In this document: positions 55,001 through 63,868 of the stretch, piece after piece
How positions within the stretch are numbered: position 1 is the stretch's first letter
How the letters are laid out: each line of letters begins with the position of its first letter
Assembly (NCBI GenBank): GCA_028571685.1
Contig: CM053141.1
Span: 57,410,333 to 57,474,332, forward strand
Reading direction: 5' to 3'
Source: Heterohyrax brucei
Lineage: Eukaryota > Chordata > Mammalia > Hyracoidea > Procaviidae
DNA length: 64,000 nt
Translations under genes and position numbers: made by a program
Notes under the pieces: generated by a model
Seen by the model: only the letters and a program-made list of their open reading frames with translations
The model's database searches: none
Told to the model about the DNA's origin: nothing

Positions 55001-57052
55001 TTGGTCTCTATACCAGCAGCTCACAAACCTAAAAATTCCTGAATTAAATAGCAATTCATCTCTGCTATAACTTTGTAACCACACAACTTTCAGCCACCAT
55101 CAGTATAATACTATCATTGACAGATCAACAGAACTGAAGTTTGCCTAAACTGACCTAGCAAAACATATCTGTAGGAGTGTGCCATCATTTTTAAAAAATT
55201 AATTACTAAGTTGTCAACGAGGTTGGAGTATCTCTTTGGTCATATTCTTTGTAAAACCAAAACCCATTGCCATCAAGTTGATTCTGACTCATATGGACCC
55301 TATATTAAGAAAGATATACGTGCCAATCAGAGATGTTTTCTGGGTTTTGTTACTGTGGTCCTCACCTAAAACTGTATCTCCTGTCTATTTTCTAGCTGAA
55401 TGGTAGAGCAAAAATTACCAAAGATGTAGGAATCCTTCAGCTACCCAAAACAGGAGACGATGTCAAAGCCCACACCAAATGTCACGTGACAGGATGGAGA
55501 AGCACCAAAAAAACTCCAAAAGGATTTCCAGATACCTTGAGAGAAGTCAATGTTACTGTGATAGACCGAAAAATATGCAATGATGAAAAGCATTACAATT
55601 TCAAGCCGATTATTGACAAAAGCGAGATCTGTGCTGTTACCACAAAACGTGAAGGTGAATCATATGAAGTAAGTAAATCAAAAATTCAAACCATGTTTTG
55701 GTTTTAGAGAACAAAGATAAAATAGAGTGCCTAGAAAGAACAAGAGGAGGCTTGGTAGTACAGTGGTTAAGCACTTGGCTGCTACCCAAAAGGTCAACAG
55801 TTTGACTCCACCAGTGGCTCAGGGGGAGAAAGATGTGATTGTCTGACTCTATAATGATTACAGCCTTGGAAATACTATAGGACAATTTTACTCTGTCCTA
55901 TAGGGTCACTGTAAGTCAGAATTGAGGCAATGGGTTTTTTTTCTTTTTCTTTTTCTTTATTTTTTTGGTAGGAAGAACTAGGTAGACAATTATTATGACT
56001 TTTTATGTAGGCCTTTCTTTTGAAGTGCCTCTGGGTAGAGTCAGTCATGGTGACCCTAGGGGCCAGGGTAGAACTGACCCCCAGAGTATTCAAGGAGTCG
56101 GACAGCACTTCGCTTGGCTGGGTAGAGTTGAACCTCCAGCTTTCTGGTTAGCAGCCCAGCACATTAACTGTTTGCACCATCCAGGGGCTTACTGATAAGA
56201 AAATCAAGGCTAAGAAAGTTAATTTACTTTCCAATTTAAACAACCTGGCTATCAATGAGGTAGATCTGGATTTGGATTCAAGACATCTGACTCTCAACTC
56301 CTATACTGTTTTGCCTCTTATATGTTAAGAACTGGCTTGACCAGGGTGGAACCTACTTAGAACTCATGGCCCAAAGCCAGTTTTATAGGATCAGAGAGAA
56401 CAAGAAATAAGGGGTCATGGATCCGGGGTTGAATCTCTAAAGACTGTATGGAAACAGCATCAAGTACTCCTTGGTCTAACATGGCTTAGCTGGTGTAGGG
56501 TACAGCTGGAGTCCTGCCTCAGCCGCCTTGTAGCCTCCACATTCAGTTTCTTCCCCTAATGTCTGCTAAGCGAGACAAGAGCACATACTAGACTGGTGGA
56601 GATAATTATTTTTCACAGTTGAAGTCCTCCTTTATTGTTCTTTCTCCATCTTACTGAGTATATGTATCTGATACATAGTTGCACATCTTCTCCAGAACTA
56701 CACTTTTCAAAAGGAAAATCATTGAAGATAACCTCTGAACCCTGTGTTGACTGATGATGAGGGCAGATGGTTATTGATTTTTTATTAGCCTTTGAATAAG
56801 GAAAGACAGTGAGTGAGTGAGTGAGTGAGTGAGTGAGTGAGTGAGTGAGTGAGTGAGTGTAAAGCACTCACATTTAAAACACATGACTTTCTATTCCAGG
56901 TGAATTCTGGAAGTCCTCTGATATGTGGTAACATTTTCAAAGGTGTCACTTTCTCTGGAAAGTGTGATAACCCCCAGAAACCTGGCATTTTCACTCTCCT
57001 TACAAATAAATATCTCAACTGGATAAGGAAAACCATTGGAGGAGCCATGTGA
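46020..57052 (+). CDS. Granzyme A-like serine protease homologue, 5 exons, 255 aa
   Basis: Five exons (46020-46080, 49888-50026, 51573-51714, 55396-55668, 56900-57052) join without a stop into 255 codons plus TGA; human GZMA is 262 residues. All four introns are GT-AG, with phases 1, 2, 0 and 0. Domain order: signal peptide (about 1-20), then one trypsin-fold domain. Triad residues are all present: His64 (in TAGHC, chymotrypsin 57), Asp109 (EGDLQLLQ, 102) and Ser208 (NSGSP, 195). Cys100 in YPCYDP matches the inter-chain cysteine of the granzyme A dimer. Oddities: there is no IIGG start after the signal peptide, GWG is GWR (149), GRDSCNGDSG has become EGESYEVNSG, and about three residues are missing near 216-220. 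Family knowledge: GZMA is a tryptase in cytotoxic-lymphocyte granules. Inference: this copy could not be activated in the normal way, so it is a pseudo-protease or an early pseudogene. It lies head-to-tail 17.8 kb upstream of a second granzyme A first exon. Confidence 0.9.
46590..46765 (+). mobile_element. Ancient MIR/L2-type remnant in intron 1
   Basis: Shows ccccattttacatatgagga, ctaaggtcatcagccagcaa and gggatttgaacccactgtg. Intron 1 of the granzyme A-like gene. Confidence 0.65.
46980..47130 (+). mobile_element. MIR SINE remnant in intron 1
   Basis: Shows gagcactgtgtttccattag, gtgtgaacttgggtaagcta and ctagaataataatacatatc. Confidence 0.65.
47525..47745 (+). mobile_element. Ancient L1 3' end remnant in intron 1
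   Basis: Old L1-type end: ggggctaccaggggcagaag, gatggtaaatttggcaatgg, cactaaactgtacctctgaa. Confidence 0.65.
47830..48000 (-). mobile_element. AfroSINE copy, degenerate
   Basis: Reverse orientation with ttcctaggctgtaatcttta, gggagcagatcaccaag and a weak head, like the copy at 13975. Confidence 0.65.
48000..48190 (+). mobile_element. AfroSINE copy
   Basis: Shows gttcctgggtggtaaaaaca, agaaatgtctggtgatctac and gttgccatgagtcagagttg. Confidence 0.85.
49000..49295 (+). mobile_element. AfroSINE interrupted by a second AfroSINE
   Basis: The plus-strand copy starts ggagtctctgggtggcacaa, is broken at 49085 by a minus-strand SINE, and resumes at 49253 (gtaaggcctatattgactca). CCTCAGTA flanks the insert at 49078-49085 and 49245-49252. 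Confidence 0.88.
49086..49252 (-). mobile_element. AfroSINE nested inside another AfroSINE
   Basis: Reverse orientation, ttggtgccgactcatagcaa to ccaccagggcc, with an 8-base target duplication. Confidence 0.9.
49888..50026 (+). CDS. Granzyme A-like exon 2 (lost IIGG, retained catalytic His)
   Basis: The acceptor is TTTTTGCAG and the donor is CT|GTAAGTAG. The exon completes Glu21 and runs to the first two bases of Leu67. Its 3' half is close to human [23 protein letters not shown] against TICAGALIAKDWVLTAAHC, with Cys49-Cys65 (42-58) and His64 kept. Its 5' half reads [19 protein letters not shown] where GZMA has CEKIIGGNEVTPHSRPYM. The alignment implies a net loss of one codon across the activation site, with the reading frame kept. 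The mature N-terminus (Ile16) that must insert into the fold is absent. Confidence 0.88.
50688..51058 (-). mobile_element. RTE LINE 3' end fragment in intron 2
   Basis: Reverse-complement RTE 3' end: gtgctgtcgagttgattcc, then tctttgcttccaaggagcac and ttgttcttttggcagtccat. It lies inside intron 2 of the granzyme A-like gene. Confidence 0.85.
51573..51714 (+). CDS. Granzyme A-like exon 3 (catalytic Asp)
   Basis: The acceptor is a T-run followed by CAG and the donor is CAG|GTAAAG. The product runs from [14 protein letters not shown] to FEGDLQLLQ and is the best-kept exon. Human GZMA has KRSQVILGAHSIT...YPCYDPATREGDLKLLQ. Asp109 (102) and Cys100 (the dimer cysteine of granzyme A) are both present. 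The exon ends in phase 0. Confidence 0.9.
52022..52225 (-). mobile_element. AfroSINE copy in intron 3
   Basis: Reverse orientation: gctctgactcatggcgaccc, gcacctctgggtggatttga, tttaaccatttgcaccaccc. Confidence 0.88.
52660..52925 (+). mobile_element. Ancient repeat remnant in intron 3, unassigned
   Basis: Shows cagagtctagaggaggagac then ggatttccaggcaggaagaa, phrases of a mammalian-wide repeat I cannot name firmly. Confidence 0.45.
53040..53310 (+). mobile_element. L2 LINE 3' end remnant in intron 3
   Basis: Shows ttgctccatagtactgaatg, ttatttgtttatctgcttcc, ggaatttaatgtccaaagga and tagtgcctgatatctagtta, the L2 order. Confidence 0.75.
54083..54275 (+). mobile_element. AfroSINE copy in intron 3
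   Basis: Shows agccctggtggagtgatggt, gaagacctgatggtttgttt and actaggagtaggggtcaact. Confidence 0.87.
54455..54929 (-). mobile_element. Fossil MaLR solo LTR in intron 3
   Basis: Fossil. Runs from tctggtgctactttaataga to acacaattcaattcatgaca. It lies inside intron 3 of the granzyme A-like gene, antisense to it. Confidence 0.83.
55255..55310 (-). mobile_element. AfroSINE fragment in intron 3
   Basis: Contains aaaacccattgccatcaagt and gattctgactcatatgg; only the tail end of a reverse copy. Confidence 0.7.
55396..55668 (+). CDS. Granzyme A-like exon 4
   Basis: This exon has 91 codons, acceptor TTTTCTAG and donor GAA|GTAAGT. It keeps DDVK...TKCHVTGW and then [22 protein letters not shown] and EICAV. 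These match GZMA DTLREVNITIIDRKVCND...HYNFNPVI, including an N-glycosylation sequon (NVT, residues 166-168) where human has NIT. Cys143, Cys175 and Cys193 (136, 168, 182) are kept. The autolysis loop starts GWR instead of GWG. The 3' end reads KREGESYE where GZMA has RGGRDSCN, so the pocket Asp189 is Glu202 and Cys191 is Tyr204. Confidence 0.9.
55742..55940 (+). mobile_element. AfroSINE copy in intron 4
   Basis: Shows cagtggttaagcacttggct, gattacagccttggaaatac and gggtcactgtaagtcagaat. Starts 74 bases after the exon 4 donor. Confidence 0.88.
56018..56195 (-). mobile_element. AfroSINE copy in intron 4
   Basis: Reverse orientation: cagtcatggtgaccctaggg, ttctggttagcagcccagca, ttgcaccatccaggggctt. 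Confidence 0.88.
56225..56315 (+). mobile_element. Ancient MIR/L2-type remnant in intron 4
   Basis: Shows cctggctatcaatgaggtag and ggattcaagacatctgactc, matching the pattern at 46590. Confidence 0.45.
56809..56858 (+). repeat. (GTGA)n microsatellite in intron 4 of the granzyme A-like gene
   Basis: About 12.5 perfect GTGA units end 41 bases before the exon 5 acceptor. Every unit junction reads GTGAGT, the mammalian 5' splice-donor consensus. A plausible branch motif (CTCAC) and a short pyrimidine tract remain between the repeat and the acceptor. Confidence 0.95.
56900..57052 (+). CDS. Granzyme A-like exon 5 (catalytic Ser, Asp194 changed to Asn) and stop
   Basis: The acceptor is TTCTATTCCAG. 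The exon begins [16 protein letters not shown] where GZMA has GDSGSPLLCEGVFRGV. Ser208 (195) stays, Gly193 is Val206 and Asp194 is Asn207. Cys214 (201) and Cys227 (220) are present, but the partner of the latter, Cys191, is gone. The segment [14 protein letters not shown] is about three residues shorter than VTSFGLENKCGDPRGPG at the specificity pocket wall. The C-terminal helix [13 protein letters not shown] is close to human HLNWIIMTIKGAV. TGA is at 57050-57052. Confidence 0.9.
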   Translation: MNSGSPLICGNIFKGVTFSGKCDNPQKPGIFTLLTNKYLNWIRKTIGGAM

Positions 57053-57546
57053 CATCCTCCTTCAAAGTAAAGAGTTGAGGTAACTACCTGGAGATGTCAG
57101 TAAAGGTGGTTTTGACTTGGCCTATCCCAGGGAGGACCTCATCAGCCCTCTTAACTTGGTGTGCAAATTACAGCTTATCTGGAACAACACCAGCTGATTA
57201 AAGAAACTGCTTCCTGCTTTCAGAACCATGTGATAGGCTAAGACTGCATCATTACACTTACACTTTACCTGTGGTATAGATGTCCTGTGAAAAAAAATCT
57301 GTAGCTTAGTGACTCTTCGCTTTTTTCAGAGTTTTACTGACACTTTAGTGCTAGTTCTTAAAAGAAAGTCAATCTTGGAAAAAGTTAGAATATGCTTTTA
57401 TCTAAATGGCACCCCCAAAATATCTGTAATTGTCTGAATTAAAGGCTGATAAATTCTATTCAATGTCAACTTAAACTTGCAAGCACTAAGCTTAAGCCTA
57501 TGTTATTTTCAATAAATTTGATACATAATAAAGAAAAATGTTTGTT
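57053..57546 (+). other. 3' UTR of the granzyme A-like gene with two polyadenylation signals
   Basis: No other feature occupies this stretch. Two AATAAA hexamers at 57511-57516 and 57527-57532 lie about 460-480 bases after the stop and are followed by a T/A-rich tract. That is consistent with an intact 3' end of the host gene. Confidence 0.6.
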
Positions 57547-57644
57547 TTTTTTTCTTTTTTTTTAATCACATACTATTTATGTCTCAGCTTTCTGTGGTGC
57601 TTTTAAACTCCAAAAAGTTGATTTAAAACTAACTCATTCTAAAA

Positions 57645-57840
57645 TAATTCTGGAGTCTTTGGGTGACACAAACAGTAAAACACTCAAATAGTCGCTGAAA
57701 GTTTGGTGATTCAAACCCACCAAGAGGCACCTCGTGACAAGTCTGGTGATCTGCTTCCAAGAGGTCATGGCCTTAAAAGGTCATACACAGCGTCATTAAG
57801 AGTTAGAGTCAAGCTCAATGGCTACTAGTAACAACAGCGT
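57645..57840 (+). mobile_element. AfroSINE copy downstream of the granzyme A-like gene
   Basis: Shows tctggagtctttgggtgaca, caaacccaccaagaggcacc and gtcaagctcaatggctacta. Confidence 0.85.
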
Positions 57841-57854
57841 AATAATTCTGACTG

Positions 57855-58000
57855 ATTGATCCAATTTAATTCAGCAAACATTTCTTGAAGATTCATGGTG
57901 TGTCAGGCACTATGCCTAGCAATGAAAATACAAAGGTAACTGAAACATGATCACAGCCCTCTAAGTGCTCAAATCTAGTGGAAGACAAGAAGAAAGTCAT
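57855..58000 (+). mobile_element. Ancient mammalian-wide repeat remnant
   Basis: Shows attcagcaaacatttcttga, gtgtcaggcactatgcctag and aaatctagtggaagacaag. Family not assigned. Confidence 0.5.
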
Positions 58001-58224
58001 AAATGAGAGGACATCTGTTTTAGATTCTAAAGAATACCTAGCAAAGCAAAGCTGTCCACTGTGTTAAGAAGTCAACAGGGGGAAGAGATAAATTTCACAC
58101 TTCCATCAGCCATCACAATTAGCCTCAATAGTCTTCTTTCTGCAATCTGCCTTATGTTTAGATTGACGCATAAAATTTTCAGATTCCTGACTGGAATTGC
58201 CACAGACATCAAAACAGCCTGATG

Positions 58225-58350
58225 GAAAGAGCTCTGGCCCACAAGTCAGAAGCCAGCTTTTCACTAAGTAGTTGTAAGACTCTAAACAGGGAATCAGTCT
58301 GTGCTTTGATTAGCACATCTGTAAACTGGAAATAGTAATAAATGGTCTAA
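58225..58350 (+). mobile_element. MIR SINE remnant
   Basis: Shows gaaagagctctggcccacaa and cacatctgtaaactggaaat. Confidence 0.65.
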
Positions 58351-58404
58351 AATGAAGTAACCACAGGCTCTAAGGCCAAGAGCTGTCTATCTTCCTACTT
58401 CCCG

Positions 58405-59260
58405 CGCATTGGGATGGCTGTCAAAAGCAGGCAACAATAAGTACTGGTGAGGAAGTAGAGAAATTAGAATCCTCATATCTTGCTGATAGTAGTTTAAAAT
58501 GGTACACTTATCGTGGAAAACGAATTTGTGACAGCTCATCAAAATATCAAACATAAAGTACCATCTGGTCCAGAAATCCCACTCCTAGGTACATTCCCAG
58601 GAATCCCTGGTGGAGTAGTGGTTTTAAGAGTTATGGTTGTTAACCCAAAAGTCTGCAGTTTGAATCTACCAAACATTCCTTGGAAACCCTATGGGGCAGT
58701 TCTTCTCTGCTGGATATGCTAGCTATGAGTCAGAATGGTAACCAAGTTTTTTTGTAACAAGTATATAACCAAGAGAAATGAAAACACATCCATACAAAAA
58801 TTATACATAAATGTTCATAGCAACATTATTCATAATAGCCAAAAAGGTGAAACAACAAAGTCTGTCAGCTAATGAATAGCTAAATAAAAGCTGGTATAGT
58901 CACATAACAGGATATTATTTGGCAATAAAAAGAATGAAACACGGATAAATACTACAATGTAGATGAATTGCATTATACTAAGTGAAGGAAGTCAGTCATA
59001 AAATACAGACTATATGATTCCAGTTACATGCAATGTCCAGAATAGGAAAATTTAGAAACAGAAACTAAATTAGTGATTGACTAGACTTGGGCAGCAGGGA
59101 AGGGAGGCAGCTACTGTCAGTAGGTCCAAGGCTTCTCTTTGTGATGATAAAAATATTTTAAGATTAAAATATGGAAACATATGTATAACCGAATTACATA
59201 GTTTAAATGGGTGAAATTTATGATGTGTTAATTATATCTCAATAAAAGTCAACAAAATGG
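58405..59260 (+). mobile_element. Ancient L1 3' end, split by a SINE
   Basis: Typical L1M-type phrases: cagaaatcccactcctaggt (before the SINE), then catagcaacattattcataa, gatgaattgcattatactaa and aattatatctcaataaaag at the end. Confidence 0.75.
58605..58755 (+). mobile_element. AfroSINE nested in an ancient L1 remnant
   Basis: Shows ggaatccctggtggagtagt, cttggaaaccctatggggca and gctatgagtcagaatggtaa. L1 sequence resumes on either side. Confidence 0.9.
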
Positions 59261-60135
59261 AGGTATCAATCACATTCACATGAAAAGCAACTTAGTTGAT
59301 GTTTCTGTTAAGATATTTTCAGTAGCTATACTCATCCAAAACAAGCTCACCAAACCAAAACCAGAAACAGCATATCCCATTTCCATCACTGAAAATGATT
59401 AACCTTTGATGCAATAGCAATATTCTAAGAAAAGGAAGCAACAGGACTGTCTCCTGAAGTCATGTGATTTCTGAAGAAGTAACCACCAGGTCTGAAGTTG
59501 TCAGGGTGTTAACCATGCAGTTAACTGATTCAACACCAAACATCCTGACAGACCATAAAATCATATGTATTGTAATAAACAGCACGTGCTTAGCTCAAAA
59601 AAAAAAAAAAAGAGCTTAACACATTTCTAACAGAAAGCACATTTTATACTGTTCCTTCAGTAGCAGGGATTAATATTTCTTAGAGTAAGACATTCCCCAA
59701 TGTTACAACAAAATAGCTGTGCCTAACTCCCATTTTTCTCAGCTGATTTGGGAAGGAAGAAAGGAGACACTTTCATGTCTCTAACTCTGCAAAATCAAAC
59801 AATCAAAAGGCTGGGAAGGGGTGTTTACTACAACTGAATATTTTGATCAAAGATTATATAAAATAATTATGATCAAAGGGGGATAGTGTGGAACATAATT
59901 TGAAATTTTCAGGGAATCTAGACTTTCTGGAGCCCTTGGAGCTAGATGAACCTACAAAGCTTTTGCCCTGAGATATTCTTTAAATGTTAAATTATAAACC
60001 AAAACTATCCTAAAGTCTTATTTAAACCAAACAATTTAGCTTAATTAGTAAAGATTGCTTTCCCTGATCATTGTTCTAAAGAACTATCTGTGTGGTACGA
60101 AAGAACTTTTAAACAATTATCTATATGGTATGAAC
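59261..60135. other. No gene recognised
   Basis: AT-rich spacer between the split old L1 and the RTE element. Confidence 0.45.
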
Positions 60136-63064
60136 ATTATGAATAGCAGTAGAACATTGTCTAATATAGTGCCAGGAGATAAGCTCCCCAGGTTGGAAGG
60201 CACTCAAAAGAAAATTGGGGAAGCGCTGCCTCCTCAAAGTAGAGTTGGATAGTGTCAGATTTGGAGGACCTTCATTTTCTGATGTGTCAAAACTCGAAAA
60301 GAGAAGAAACCACTGCAAATATCCATTAATAATTGAAATAAGGCATGTGCAAAGAATGAATCCAGGAAAACTGGGAATCATCAAAAATGAAATCAAATGC
60401 AGAAACATTAATATTCTAGGCAACAGTGAGCTAAAATGGACTAGTATCGGCCCTTTTGAACTGGCTGATCATATCCTGGGAATGACAAAGAGGAACAGCA
60501 TTGCATTCATCATCAAAGAGAACATTTCAAGATCTATCCTAAAGTACAGTGCTATCAGCAATAGAGTAATATCCACATGCCTACATGGAAGATGAATTAA
60601 TGCGACTTTTATAAAATTCACCCACCAACCCGTAAGTCAAAGAGGAAGAAATGCAAGATTTTTGCAGTCTGGAATTGATCAGACGTGTAATCAGGATGCA
60701 TTGATAATTACTGGTGATTGAAACGCAAAAGTTGGAAACGAGATTGGTAGCTGGAAAATACAGCCTTGGTGATAGAAATAATGCTAGTGATCACATCACA
60801 GAGTTTGCAAGACCAATAACTTCACTGCAACTATGTTTTCTTCTCAATATAAATGGTGACCATACACATAGGTCTTGCAAGATGAAATACACAGGAATCA
60901 AGTCAACTGTATCTATGGAAAGAGACAATAGAAAAGTTCAATATCAGCAGTCAGAACAAGACCAGGAGCTGATTGTGGAACAGACCATAAATTGCTCATA
61001 TGCAAATTCAAGTTGAAACTGAGGAAAAATAGAACAAGTACGTGAGAGCCCAGGTACAACCTTGAGTATATTCCACTCAAGCTTAGAGATCATTTCAAGA
61101 ACAGATTTGAAGTACTCAACACCAATGATGGAAGATCAGATGAGTTGTTGAACAACATTGAATACATCATACCTGAAGAAAGCAAGAGGTCATTAAAAAG
61201 GAAAGGAAAAAAAAGACCAAAATGGATATCAGAAGAGACTTCAGAACTTGTTGTTAAACACTGAGTAGCTAAAGCAAAAGGAAGCGATGATGAAGCAAAA
61301 AACTTAAACAGAAATTTCAAAGTGTGGTTCAAGAGACAACGTAAAACACTGTAACAATATTTGTAAAAAGCTGGAAACAGAACGAAAAGGGAAGAACATG
61401 CTCGGCATTTCTCAGGCTGAAAGAACGTAAGAAAAAATTCAAGCCTGGAGTTGCGATAGTGAAGGATTCTATGGAGAAAATATTAGATGACACAGGAAGC
61501 ATCAAAAAAAAAAAAATGGAAAGAAAACACAGAGTCATTATACCAAAAACAACTGGCCAACATTCAACCACTTCAAGAGGTAGCGAATAGTCAGGAACCA
61601 AAGGTACTGAAGGAAGAAGCCCAAGCTGTGTTGTAAGATGGTGAAAAACAAGTCTCCATGAATTGACAGAGTATCAATTGAGATATTTCAAAAAGTGAAT
61701 GCAGTGCTGTTAATGCTCACTCATCTATGCCAAAAAAATTGGCAGACAGATATATATATACATATATGCCTATTTCCAAGAAAGGTGATCTAATCAAATA
61801 GAGAAATTATTGAATAATATCAATGATATCACACACAAGTAAAATTTTGTTAAAGATTATTCAAAGTTGGCTGCAGTAGTATATTGACAGAGAACTGCCA
61901 GCAATTCAGGATGGATTCAGAAGAGGACATGAAACCAGGGATATCTTTGCTTGATGTCAGATGAATCTTGGCTGAAAGCAAAGAATATCAGAAAGAGGTT
62001 TACCTGTGTTTTATTGATTATGCATAGGCATTCAACTGCGTGGATCATGAAAAATTATGAATAGCATTGTGAAGAATGGAAATTTCGGAACACTTCATTG
62101 TGCTCATGAAGAACCTGCACGTGGACCAAGAAACAGTCATTCGAACAGAACAAGGGGACACTGCATGGTTTCAATTCTGGAAAGGTGTTCATCAAGGATG
62201 TACCCTATTGCCATACCTGTTCAATCTGTATGCCAAGCAAAGAAACCAAAAAGCTGGACTATAGGAAGAAAAATGGGGGCATCAAGCCTGCAGGAAGACT
62301 CTGCCTTATGCAGATGGCACAGCTTTGGTTGCTGAAAGTGAAGAGGACTTGAAACATGACCAATGAAGATCAAAGACCACAGCCTTCAATATGGACTGCA
62401 CCTCAACATCAAGCAAACAGCTCATAACTGGAACAATAAGCAACATCATGTTAAATGAAGAAAAGACTGTGGTTGTCGAGGATTTCATTTTACCTGGATC
62501 AACAGTCAACACCTATGAAAACAGTCAAGAAATCAAAGATGCTTTGCATTGGGAAAATCTGCTGCGAAAGGCCTCGTTCAAGTGTTGAAAAGTAGATATC
62601 ACTTTGAAGACTAAGGTGCACCTAATATAAGTCATGCTATTTTCAATTAAATGCATGAGAAAGCAGGCCAAGGAATAAGGAAGACAGGAGAAGAAGGGAT
62701 ACCTTTGAACTGTGGCACTGGAGAAGAATACTGAATATATTATCAACTGCCTGAAGAACAAATGGACCCGTCTCACATGAAATACAACCAGAGTGTTCCT
62801 TAGAAGCAAGGAGGGCCAGACTATGTCTTACATACTTTGGACATACTATCAAGTGGGATCAGTCCCTAGAGAAGGACATCATGCTTAGTAGCGTTCAGTG
62901 AAAAAGAGGAAGATCCTCAACGAGATGGACTGACACAGTGGCCGCAGCAATGGGCTCAAGCATAATAACAACTGAGGGCATGACAAAGGGCCAGGCAGTG
63001 TTTCATTCTGTTGTATGTAGGGTCGCAGTGAGTTGGAAACAACTCAATGGCAACTAACAACAAC
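60136..63064 (+). mobile_element. RTE-type (BovB-like, RTE1_LA) LINE, near full length
   Basis: The element has an endonuclease region (GKLGIIKNEI...SELKWTSIG near 60370), a central region, a reverse transcriptase (QFWKGVHQGC...FNLYAK near 62165; ADGTALVAESEEDL near 62300) and the typical 3' end (caatggcaactaacaacaac). Flanks ATCTATATGGTAT at 60119 and ATCTGTATGGTAT at 63065 look like a target duplication of about 15 bases. At about 2.9 kb it is close to the usual RTE length of about 3.2 kb. All reading frames are interrupted many times. Confidence 0.88.
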
Positions 63065-63109
63065 ATCTGTATGGTATCAAATCAACAACAGCAACTTCAA
63101 AGGTTATAC

Positions 63110-63265
63110 AGGAAGCTTAGAGGGTAGTCAGTTTGTTTCAGTGGGGGGAAACAATTCAGAAGAGGAGGTATGAATGGCCGCACAACTTCTGGAATGTAGT
63201 AAACGTTACTGAATTGTACACATAGAAATTGTTGAATTGGTGTATGTTTTGCAAAAGTTAAGAGG
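63110..63265 (+). mobile_element. Possible ancient L1 3' end remnant
   Basis: Weak resemblance to old L1 ends (gttactgaattgtacacata, gttgaattggtgtatgtttt). Confidence 0.4.
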
Positions 63266-63798
63266 TAGACAAACCATTCTGTGACCCTACACCTAACATA
63301 GACTCCAGCATACCAAACTATCCTCCACACATTGGGGAAGGAAAATCCATGACAGAAACTTAATAGTAAATAAGCCTCCCTCCTAGACCTCCTCTCCTGT
63401 TTGTCGCATTAATCCCAAGTAACTCGAGAAGATCGCCGGAAAGAAATTTGGTTAGCAACCAATTTTTTGGACCTTTGTTAAAGCTCTAACGTAAGTCTTA
63501 AAAGAGCTTCCATTTGGATACTCTTCTTGTGTGCTCTGTTCTGATGGCAACAAAGTCCCCTTGCCCTCAACAAACTTTGACTTGTAAGATTTCATCTCAG
63601 CCTCCCGGCAGAGGCAAGCTTCTTGCTAGTAATGAGTGATTACTCACTGTTCTCCCTTGCATTTCAACTTCTAACATGAAATGGCAAAGAAAGAAAAGAA
63701 AGGCAACAACGTGCTATGTACTGTCTATATACAGGTTAGCAGCAGTCAAGAATAGAAAACAGATTTTCACAGTGACTCATGTGGGGACACCAGCTGCA
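63266..63798 (+). promoter_or_regulatory. Upstream region of the second granzyme A gene
   Basis: No young repeat lies in the 500 bases before the second first exon. TATATA is at 63726-63731, and the AGAAAGAAAAGAAAGG tract at 63686 parallels the GAAA-rich tract upstream of the first copy. This suggests both promoters descend from one duplicated segment. No other factor site is claimed. Confidence 0.4.
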
Positions 63799-63868
63799 AT
63801 GAGGACCTCCTGCACATTTCCGGCATCCATTCTCTCAATTGTCATTTTTCTCCTATTAATTCCTGAAG
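63799..63868 (+). CDS. GZMA: Granzyme A exon 1 (signal peptide), gene continues past the window
   Basis: The exon encodes MRTSCTFPASILSIVIFLLL then IPE plus one base, with donor GTAAGACT (phase 1). Human GZMA exon 1 ends SVVVSLLLIPE, and the match in length, hydrophobic core and intron phase is much closer than for the copy at 46,020. Only this exon lies in the window; exon 2 is expected downstream. A TATA-like TATATA is at 63726-63731, 67 bases upstream, in the same relative place as in the upstream copy. Whether this is the true GZMA orthologue or another paralogue cannot be settled from one exon. Confidence 0.8.

Noticed and set aside
56613-57048. Minus-strand frames with LTHS repeats.
   Set aside because: The repeats are the antisense reading of (GTGA)n.
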